Part shown: positions 15,704 through 21,676 of the stretch, one piece after another | Layout of the letters: the number at the start of each line of letters is the position of its first letter | How positions within the stretch are numbered: the stretch's first letter is position 1 | Assembly (NCBI GenBank): GCA_002369155.1 | Contig: DFEM01000121.1 | Location: forward strand, 1-21,676 | DNA from: Lachnospiraceae bacterium UBA3802 | Lineage (GTDB): Bacteria; Bacillota; Clostridia; Lachnospirales; Lachnospiraceae | Length of the DNA: 21,676 bases | Direction of reading: 5' to 3' | Program-made: the position numbers and the translations under genes | Notes under the pieces: generated by a model | Told to the model about the DNA's origin: nothing | What the model saw: the letters and a program-made list of their open reading frames with translations, nothing else | Databases searched by the model: none

Positions 15704-16924
15704 ATGTATTGTAGTACTTGCGGCACCAAACTTGCTGATAATGTTCAGTTTTGTCCCAATTGCGGAACAAAGGTTGAAAAAGTTGTTGAAGAAACAGTAG
15801 AGAAGGTTTCCGAAGTAAAGGAAACTGTAAATGAAATAAAGAAAGAAAGTGTTGCGGCAACCGAAGAAGTAAAGGATACTGCAGCAGAAGTTAAGGCAGA
15901 AGAACCTGCACCTGCAGAAGAGCCTGTACCTGCAGCAGAAGTAAAGGCAGAAGAGCCTGCACCTGCAGCAGAAGTAAAGTCAGAAGAACCTGAGCCTGCA
16001 GCAGAAGTAAAGTCAGAAGAACCTGAGCCTGCACCTGCAGAAGAGCCTGCACCCGCAGAAGAAGTAAAAGCAGAAGAACCTGCACCTGCAGCAGAGCCTG
16101 CGCCCGCAGAAGAAGTAAAGGCAGAAGAACCTGCACCTGCGCCTGTGGCAGAACCTGCACCCGCACCTGTGGCAGATCCTGTACCTCAGCCTGCGCTTGC
16201 ACCTCAGCCTGCACCTCAGGCGGCATCGGCTCAGACAAAAGCCGAGAAACCCAAGAAAAAAGGAAAAGGTTGTCTTATTGCAGTTATTATAGTTGCTGCG
16301 CTTTTGCTTTTGTTGGTTGTTGTTATTGTACTTGTAATTGCAGCTGTTATTGTTTTTGGAAAGATGGGTAGTTCTTCTACAAACGATTATACAAACTGTT
16401 CGAATTACTACGGTGATTATGCAGGATATTCTGTTATAAACAACACATACGGTTCTCAGGGACTTGCTGATTATCTTACATCACAGGGAATCAATATTGA
16501 TGTTGAAGAATTATATACTGACGGAGCTCAGTCGCCCTTTGCGATTTCTCTTTACGAAGACGAAAATACAACTCCTGCTGCATGGGATTTGATTATTGAT
16601 ATGGGTGATTATTTCGGTAATCAAAGATTCAGTAATAAAACTTTTATTACATATTCGGATTATGCCAAGGGCAATTTCGGAGGCGGAGATATTATAGTTG
16701 ATGATTATGATACTTTCAGTATTTCCGTATCTGACGTAGATAAAAACGGTAAACTTTCAGAATCCCTTTTCGGATTCAATGATACTACAGGAAAATATCA
16801 GATTGATATCAACGGTACATGTGATGGCTATAATATCAACGGTGTTATGACGATTTCCATTATTTATGGTGATATGGATACTCCTTACAGCGCCGACATG
16901 ACATTTACAGCTCAGAAAAAATAA
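15704..16924 (+). CDS. Zinc-ribbon membrane protein with Glu/Pro/Ala repeat linker
   Basis: The protein has an N-terminal cytosolic zinc ribbon with C3, C6, C17 and C20 (CSTCG … CPNCG). A charged helical stretch (~24–60) and a Glu-Pro-Ala-rich linker (~61–175) follow, then a basic KPKKKGKG and one membrane helix (~190–219). A ~187-residue domain outside the cell, rich in Asp, Asn and Tyr, completes it. The linker carries EVK[A/S]EEP[A/E]P six times, starting at residues 62, 79, 90, 101, 120 and 137. I place the start at ATG 15704 because AAGGAG lies 7 nt upstream; ATG 15698 and TTG 15686 are in frame but badly spaced. I do not recognise the outer domain. A role linking an envelope signal to the cytoplasm is only a guess from topology. 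Confidence 0.85.
   Translation: MYCSTCGTKLADNVQFCPNCGTKVEKVVEETVEKVSEVKETVNEIKKESVAATEEVKDTAAEVKAEEPAPAEEPVPAAEVKAEEPAPAAEVKSEEPEPAAEVKSEEPEPAPAEEPAPAEEVKAEEPAPAAEPAPAEEVKAEEPAPAPVAEPAPAPVADPVPQPALAPQPAPQAASAQTKAEKPKKKGKGCLIAVIIVAALLLLLVVVIVLVIAAVIVFGKMGSSSTNDYTNCSNYYGDYAGYSVINNTYGSQGLADYLTSQGINIDVEELYTDGAQSPFAISLYEDENTTPAAWDLIIDMGDYFGNQRFSNKTFITYSDYAKGNFGGGDIIVDDYDTFSISVSDVDKNGKLSESLFGFNDTTGKYQIDINGTCDGYNINGVMTISIIYGDMDTPYSADMTFTAQKK
15884..16228 (+). repeat. Coding repeat region (Glu/Pro/Ala linker)
   Basis: Degenerate repeats lie inside the zinc-ribbon gene. Three consecutive 33-bp units at 15938–16036 each encode an 11-residue EVK-x-EEP-x-P-x-x unit, flanked by more diverged copies at variable spacing. 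All steps are multiples of three, so unit gain or loss would keep the frame. Confidence 0.85.
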
Positions 16925-16942
16925 GATTTTCGGATAAATACT

Positions 16943-17488
16943 ATGGCATTAATTGACAAAAAATCAAGAACTTCAATTATGTACGGAGTTATGATTTGCC
17001 TTTTTGTTGCGATTGTTTTCTGTGTTATTAAAATCGCTACCAGACCTCCGGTTGTTATGGATGAGGATCGGGCAAATTATTATCTGCCGGCAAGTGAAAA
17101 AATCGATTTTTCTGAATTGGAAAATCAAATTGCCGAAAAGAAAGAAGAAGTACATATTGAAGTAGAAGACAGGGCCAGACTTATTGAGGATAATGTTAAT
17201 ATAAGAACCGGCCCGGGAACAGAATATGATCGTCTGGGCTCAGCTTATAAAGGCTTTGATTATAAAGTACTCGGTGATAAAGATTCCGAATGGATTAAGA
17301 TAGAGTATGACGGAAAGACAGCATATGTTTTCTCTGAATATGTGGAAGTCGTACCGATGTTCTTAAATGATGAAGGTGAATATGAAGAGTATGTTACATT
17401 TGACGATACATCTTCATCGAATGAAAACGCTGCGGATACGGAGACGACACAAGATTCTGAAAATCCTGAAGACACAGATGATAATTAA
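16943..17488 (+). CDS. Membrane-anchored SH3b-domain protein
   Basis: A 181-aa protein with a short cytosolic N-terminus, one membrane helix (~13–31) and a charged stalk (~50–77). A bacterial SH3 domain spans ~78–136 and includes the hallmark NVNIRTGPGTEYDRLGSAYK followed by WIKIEYDGKTAYVFSEYVEV. An acidic Ser/Thr/Asp/Glu tail closes it. SH3b domains outside the cell usually bind the cell wall, so an envelope role is likely; the exact function is unknown. It starts 18 bp after the zinc-ribbon gene and probably shares its transcript. The ribosome binding site is weak. A strong terminator follows. Confidence 0.88.
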   Translation: MALIDKKSRTSIMYGVMICLFVAIVFCVIKIATRPPVVMDEDRANYYLPASEKIDFSELENQIAEKKEEVHIEVEDRARLIEDNVNIRTGPGTEYDRLGSAYKGFDYKVLGDKDSEWIKIEYDGKTAYVFSEYVEVVPMFLNDEGEYEEYVTFDDTSSSNENAADTETTQDSENPEDTDDN

Positions 17489-17517
17489 ATATAATCTGAT
17501 TTATAAGATATGTATTG

Positions 17518-17556
17518 AAAAAATAATCTCGGAGAAATCCGAGATTATTTTTTTCT
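17518..17556. terminator. Bidirectional intrinsic terminator
   Basis: AAATAATCTCGGA (17521–17533) and TCCGAGATTATTT (17538–17550) form a perfect 13-bp stem with a GAAA tetraloop. It is flanked by A's on the left and a T run on the right, so it works on both strands. It serves the SH3b gene from the left and the PBP gene, which ends about 95 bp away, from the right. Confidence 0.92.
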
Positions 17557-17644
17557 CAAAAGTACATTATTTTTTTAGTATATGATATATTTCCGGATAA
17601 ATATTTATCGAATATATCTTTGACCGCTTTTGCAATTTGGAAGA

Positions 17645-20221
17645 TTATCTGTTTTGCATTTCCCACATCTGCTGTTGAAGTATTTCCTGATAGTTGGGCT
17701 GTGAGAAGAACTGACTGTTATGGCAGCAATGATTATCGGGAATGGTGTTTTGTCCGTAATCCAATACTTCTGATTCTTTAAGCGGAAGAGTGGCAATACC
17801 TTCGGTAGCGAAAGGACAGGACTCACAAGCGATTTTACCGTCGTAGCCGCACACAATTCCTTTATAATGGATATCGCAGTATTCGACGGGTTCTGTTCCT
17901 TCTATAAAGTATTCGGTTTTAATATGTTCATCGCATAAGCCTTCTCGGGGAAGTTTACCGGAATCAGAACAAACCGCGCATGTGGTAATTCCGTTAGGCA
18001 TGTCAAAGGAAGCGTTTGGAAGATTTGAGTGAATTCTTGACATGCATCCTTTCCAAAGAATTTTTGCTATATCATGCTGGTTGTTTGCAAGGTCTACGTT
18101 ATTGTCAAATCCTACCCAGACAGTAGCAGTGTAATAAGGAGTATAACCGGAAAACCAGATATCATTATAAGAAGATGTTGTACCGGTTTTACCTGCAATT
18201 GACATGTCGGGGAAACTAACCATGTTACCGGTTCCTCTGGTAACAACGTCTTTCATTGCGCTTGTTAAAAGGAATGCAGATGTTTCTTGAAGCACTCTGT
18301 GACTTTCGTTCATGGAATAATCAAGTATAATATTTCCGTCTGCATCTGTAACCTTTGAATAAAGCGTAGGTCTGTTATATACACCCGAGTTCGCGATAGT
18401 TGCAAACGCTGCCGTTGTTTCCATATTTGTAACACCGTGTGTAATACCGCCGAGCGCAAGAGCCTGATGGATATCGCTCATTACCTGTCCGTCTTTGGTT
18501 ACTTCTCGATCAACCAGAGTGGTGAATCCGAAATTCAGCAAATAATCATAAGCTTTTTGAGGAGTTACCTGGGTTAAAACCTTAACCGTTACGATATTTA
18601 GCGAATGAACAATACCTTCTCTAAGAGAACAAATACCACGGTAATTCTGTCCGTACCAGTTTGCGATGGGACGTCCGTTTGTATATGTGAAAGGTCCGTC
18701 ATATTGAACATCGGCCAAAGTGAATTGATAAGTATCAATGGCAGGTGCATAAGTAGAAAGAACTTTAAACAAAGAACCCGGCTGTCTCATTGAGTCTGTG
18801 GCTCTGTTAAGGGTTTTACTTGCTATTTTAGGTCCGCGTCCGCCGACCATGGCAACCACATAACCGGTTGACTGGTCCATAACGGTAATTGAAGCCTGCG
18901 GCTGAGGAACAAGATTGTAATTTTCGGCGCGTTCTTCGTCGCCTTCTTCCATGACGGCTGCTTTATAAGCTTCAATGGCTTCCAGAGCTTCTTCTTCCGA
19001 ATTGTATATAAGATTGAAATTCGAATCAAACTGTTTGAAATAAGCCTGGAACATTTCGGTCGAATGATTAACTACATCTCCGTTGGCCTTATCAATGGTT
19101 AACTGATAACTTAGAAGGTATTTTGTTTTTCCTGCATAATTATCTTCGTTTCCGAATACTTCATCGCAATAGCCCTGGATTTCGGGGTTTTGTGTTGAAT
19201 AAATCTTAAGACCGCCGGAATACAATAATTTATATGCAGTATCTTTATCATACCCTGCGATATTGATAAGATCTTCGGCAACCTGATTCGTAAGTTCGTC
19301 TACGAAATAAGAGTTTACATTATTTGTTGCAGCTACTTCGTTGACTTTCTGAATTCTTGAATATACATCATCGGCCATGGCTTCGGAATATTCTTCTTTT
19401 GTGATGTAATTCAGTTTTAACATTTTATCGAGAACGACTTTTCTTTTCTTTTTGTTTTCCTCGGGGTGGGAGATGGGATTATATCTCGCGGGGTTCTGGG
19501 TAATACCTGCCAATACGGCGCTTTCCGAGAGAGTTAACTGATATACGGGTTTTCCGAAATATCTCTGAGAAGCTGCCTGAACTCCGAGCGTATTCTGACC
19601 GAGGTTTATTGTATTTAAATAATATTCAAGAATTGTTCTCTTATCGAGTCGCTTTTCATATTCGATTGCAAGATACTGTTCCTGAATCTTTCTTTTAAAT
19701 CTTACTATATCATCTGTTTCAGTTACCCAGCTTTCGTCAAAAACATTATTTTTCAAAAGCTGCTGTGTGATGGTTGAAGCACCCTGATGGAATTTACCGC
19801 CGGCTTTGATGCCTTCATATCCCGCACGGATGATACCTTTGATATCGATACCGTTATGCTCGTAAAAACGCTCGTCCTCTGTTGCAACAAACGCATCTGC
19901 GAGATACTGCGGAATTTTATCCATTGCAACGTAACTACGGTTGGCATTTGATGTAACAAGTTTTGTCATTTCATGACCTTCGCAGTCATAAACCAAAGTT
20001 GCATAACCTGAAGGAATAAGATAATCTTCCTCAATTTCCGGGGAGCTTGCCAATACTCCGTTAAAAGCACCCAGGCCTACGCAAAGCAAAAGAACGCATC
20101 CGATAATTGCACCGATAAATAACAGTTCCATAATGGATACTTTAAAGAGATTGGCGACTTTTATGCTCTTTGAACGCATCTGTCGCAATGTTCTTTTAAT
20201 ACCTAATTTTGAAAAATTCAT
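17645..20221 (-). CDS. Class A penicillin-binding protein (transglycosylase/transpeptidase)
   Basis: A bifunctional peptidoglycan synthase of the PBP1A type. A basic cytosolic N-terminus leads to one membrane helix (~31–56). The GT51 glycosyltransferase domain follows, with catalytic E115 in ATEDERFYEH, then GASTITQQLLKN (147–158) and the RKIQEQYLAIEYEKRLDK stretch (177–194). The transpeptidase domain has all three active-site motifs: SLFK with S483, SLN at 540–542, and KTG at 678–680. The tail beyond ~745 is unusual, with nine cysteines (748, 751, 763, 782, 791, 799, 802, 832, 833) and several histidines, as in a metal-binding module. The length of 858 aa fits. A purine-rich GAAAGG lies before the ATG, and the upstream gap holds divergent promoters. 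Confidence 0.95.
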   Translation of the reverse strand: MNFSKLGIKRTLRQMRSKSIKVANLFKVSIMELLFIGAIIGCVLLLCVGLGAFNGVLASSPEIEEDYLIPSGYATLVYDCEGHEMTKLVTSNANRSYVAMDKIPQYLADAFVATEDERFYEHNGIDIKGIIRAGYEGIKAGGKFHQGASTITQQLLKNNVFDESWVTETDDIVRFKRKIQEQYLAIEYEKRLDKRTILEYYLNTINLGQNTLGVQAASQRYFGKPVYQLTLSESAVLAGITQNPARYNPISHPEENKKKRKVVLDKMLKLNYITKEEYSEAMADDVYSRIQKVNEVAATNNVNSYFVDELTNQVAEDLINIAGYDKDTAYKLLYSGGLKIYSTQNPEIQGYCDEVFGNEDNYAGKTKYLLSYQLTIDKANGDVVNHSTEMFQAYFKQFDSNFNLIYNSEEEALEAIEAYKAAVMEEGDEERAENYNLVPQPQASITVMDQSTGYVVAMVGGRGPKIASKTLNRATDSMRQPGSLFKVLSTYAPAIDTYQFTLADVQYDGPFTYTNGRPIANWYGQNYRGICSLREGIVHSLNIVTVKVLTQVTPQKAYDYLLNFGFTTLVDREVTKDGQVMSDIHQALALGGITHGVTNMETTAAFATIANSGVYNRPTLYSKVTDADGNIILDYSMNESHRVLQETSAFLLTSAMKDVVTRGTGNMVSFPDMSIAGKTGTTSSYNDIWFSGYTPYYTATVWVGFDNNVDLANNQHDIAKILWKGCMSRIHSNLPNASFDMPNGITTCAVCSDSGKLPREGLCDEHIKTEYFIEGTEPVEYCDIHYKGIVCGYDGKIACESCPFATEGIATLPLKESEVLDYGQNTIPDNHCCHNSQFFSQPNYQEILQQQMWEMQNR

Positions 20222-20321
20222 TTTCGTGCCTTTCGATTAGTAAAAGTTATATGTTAAAATGAAAATCGTTATCTTTATCTATATATAGTGGTCTTAAAAA
20301 TACACATAAAATCAAATATAT

Positions 20322-20350
20322 ATTATACTATAAAGTATCTTTTTTGTTAA
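20322..20350 (-). promoter_or_regulatory. Promoter of the PBP gene (minus strand)
   Basis: On the minus strand TTAACA (20350–20345) and TATAAT (20327–20322) are separated by 17 bp, giving a leader of about 90 nt before the ATG. The 263-bp gap between the PBP gene and the next gene is AT-rich and otherwise shows only the divergent promoter. Confidence 0.6.
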
Positions 20351-20439
20351 TACATATTATAATGAAGCGTTTTTTGGCAGAATTTTGGGACAAGCGTTAT
20401 TTTCGGTTTGTTAGAGACAATGGGGTGAATTCATATATC

Positions 20440-20468
20440 TTGTAAAATGGCATATGCTTTGATAGAAT
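20440..20468 (+). promoter_or_regulatory. Promoter of the yigZ-like gene and thyA
   Basis: TTGTAA (20440–20445), a 17-bp spacer and TAGAAT (20463–20468). Initiation would be near 20475, leaving only about 10 nt of leader with GAGGT just before the start codon. Confidence 0.5.
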
Positions 20469-20484
20469 AATACTCGAGGTAAAA

Positions 20485-21102
20485 ATGAGAAAATTAACTG
20501 AATCCCGGGAAGGGATATATATCGAAAAAAAGTCCAAATTCATATGTCATCTTTACAGTGTAAAAAACGTCGATGAAATTACCGAAATTTTAAAAAGCGA
20601 AAAGAAAAAGTATTACGATGCGAGACATCATTGTTTTGCTTATATTTTGGGTGATGACGCATCGGATATTAAATGCAGTGATGACGGAGAACCTTCGGGT
20701 ACGGCAGGAAGACCGATGCTCGATGTATTGCAAAAAGAAGGTGTCACCGATATTCTTTGCGTTGTGATAAGATATTTCGGAGGTACGCTTCTTGGTACGG
20801 GCGGTCTTGTAAGGGCTTACCAGAGCGCTTTGAAGGATGCAATCGAAAAGTCTTCTTTCAAAAATGAGAGAGAGGCAGTGATTGTTAAGTATAAATATGC
20901 ATATAATTTTGATGCAAAAATTTCTTCGTACTTAAGAGATAAAAACATAAAGGTTTTGGCAAATGATTATTCCGATATGGTGGAAATAACCATTGTTTTG
21001 GAGAAAGATATTTATTCTTCGATTGATTTAAGATTAACGGATATTACGGGCGGCAGCATAGAAAAGATTGATGAAACTCTTTGTATGTATGCTCTCGATT
21101 AG
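20485..21102 (+). CDS. YigZ/IMPACT-family protein
   Basis: The protein has the two-domain architecture of the conserved YigZ (UPF0029/IMPACT) family. Eukaryotic IMPACT modulates the Gcn2 pathway, and the bacterial role is poorly defined. The N-terminal IMPACT domain carries KKSKFICHL (15–23), DARHHCFAY (45–53), SDDGEPSGTAGRPML (65–79) and VVIRYFGGTLLGTGGLVRAY (93–112). The C-terminal DUF1949 ferredoxin-like domain spans about 135–200. The length of 205 aa is normal. GAGGT sits 5 nt before the ATG. thyA starts 14 bp after its stop, so the two should share a transcript. Confidence 0.94.
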   Translation: MRKLTESREGIYIEKKSKFICHLYSVKNVDEITEILKSEKKKYYDARHHCFAYILGDDASDIKCSDDGEPSGTAGRPMLDVLQKEGVTDILCVVIRYFGGTLLGTGGLVRAYQSALKDAIEKSSFKNEREAVIVKYKYAYNFDAKISSYLRDKNIKVLANDYSDMVEITIVLEKDIYSSIDLRLTDITGGSIEKIDETLCMYALD

Positions 21103-21116
21103 TAAAAGGAGATAAA

Positions 21117-21676
21117 ATGAGTTACGCTGATCAGATTTTTATTAATATGTGCAAGGATATTCTTGAAAACGGTACAAGCACCGAAGGAGAAAAGGTCAGA
21201 CCTCACTGGGAGGATGGCACAAGCGCTTATACGATTAAGAAATTCGGTGTTGTAAACAGATATGATTTATCAAAGGAATTTCCTCTTATCACATTAAGAA
21301 AAACTGCACTTAAGTCCGCGACAGATGAAATTTTATGGATATGGCAGAAAAAATCCAATAATATCAATGATCTTCACAGTCATATCTGGGATGAATGGGC
21401 TGATGAAAACGGTTCCATAGGAAAAGCTTACGGATACCAGCTCGGCGTAAAACATCAGTATAAAGAAGGCATGATGGATCAGGTGGACAGGGTAATTTTT
21501 GATTTGAAAAACAATCCTTTCAGCCGTCGTATTATGACGAATATCTACGTTCATCAGGATTTGCATGAGATGAATCTTTATCCCTGCGCTTACAGCATGA
21601 CATTTAATGTAACGCAAAAGAAAGGGGAAGACAGACTGACCTTAAATGCGATTCTGAATCAGCGTTCACAGGATGT
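21117..21676 (+). CDS. thyA: Thymidylate synthase (3' end missing)
   Basis: ThyA methylates dUMP to dTMP using methylenetetrahydrofolate. The first 186 codons are present. AAGGAG lies before the ATG. Visible are FPLITLRKTALKSATDEILW (55–74), the dUMP-phosphate arginines in FSRRIMTN (135–142), the catalytic cysteine C157 in LYPCAYSMTFNV, and QRSQDV at the window edge, part of the substrate site. The active site reads PCAYSMTF rather than the PCHAFFQF of the E. coli enzyme, matching the Bacillus-type branch as I remember it. The window ends mid-codon. Confidence 0.96.
   Translation, partial: MSYADQIFINMCKDILENGTSTEGEKVRPHWEDGTSAYTIKKFGVVNRYDLSKEFPLITLRKTALKSATDEILWIWQKKSNNINDLHSHIWDEWADENGSIGKAYGYQLGVKHQYKEGMMDQVDRVIFDLKNNPFSRRIMTNIYVHQDLHEMNLYPCAYSMTFNVTQKKGEDRLTLNAILNQRSQD

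Noticed and set aside
15884..16228. CRISPR-like array
   Set aside because: Repeats are in frame, degenerate, encode a protein linker, and lack unique spacers.
15891..16238. Minus-strand open frame rich in Leu/Gln/Val
   Set aside because: A by-product of the Glu/Pro/Ala coding repeats read backwards.
20222..20484. Riboswitch or small gene in the gap between the PBP and yigZ-like genes
   Set aside because: Only AT-rich sequence and two divergent promoters are visible; no conserved motif or strong hairpin was found by eye.

Overview
The window is AT-rich Gram-positive DNA. Gene content and order (smpB–ssrA, a Phe T-box ahead of pheST, a 6S-type RNA, yerB-like DUF3048 lipoprotein, Cys-tailed class A PBP) suggest an anaerobic Firmicute of the Lachnospiraceae, in the Lachnospira/Butyrivibrio/Roseburia neighbourhood. 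The family assignment is inference from protein and RNA style; no 16S is present. Nearly everything is chromosomal housekeeping. I see no transposase, phage, toxin–antitoxin, CRISPR or defence genes.

Left part (1–3.8 kb): the 3' end of smpB is followed by ssrA (tmRNA), so the two partners of trans-translation sit together. An intrinsic terminator follows ssrA and runs straight into the ribosome binding site of an orphan chemoreceptor with an sCache-type sensor. After the receptor's terminator comes a strong promoter and a ~178-nt structured RNA that I read as 6S RNA. A YihY/BrkB-family membrane protein starts a few bases after it.

Middle (3.8–10.7 kb): a phenylalanine T-box controls pheS and pheT. 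Between them lies a GC-rich, largely self-complementary element of about 160 bp, the most unusual stretch in the window. pheT is followed closely by a small two-helix membrane protein, an M18 aminopeptidase and queA (queuosine synthesis). The run ends at a terminator near 10.7 kb.

10.7–15.3 kb: a MoxR ATPase, a DUF58 protein and a DUF4129-type polytopic membrane protein form one tight operon, but with no transglutaminase domain, which often accompanies this set. A DUF3048 lipoprotein with its own promoter follows. It is separated from a convergent tRNA-Thr(GGU) by a 142-bp nested inverted repeat that probably terminates transcription from both sides.

15.6–21.7 kb: a zinc-ribbon membrane protein with a Glu/Pro/Ala repeat linker and an SH3b membrane protein run rightward. 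They share a bidirectional terminator with a leftward class A penicillin-binding protein. Divergent from the PBP are a YigZ/IMPACT-family protein and the 5' part of thyA, which runs off the window.

I did not find a convincing new multi-gene system. The leads worth following are the pheS–pheT palindromic element, the nested repeat at 15.35–15.49 kb, and the two housekeeping RNAs that directly abut coding sequences.
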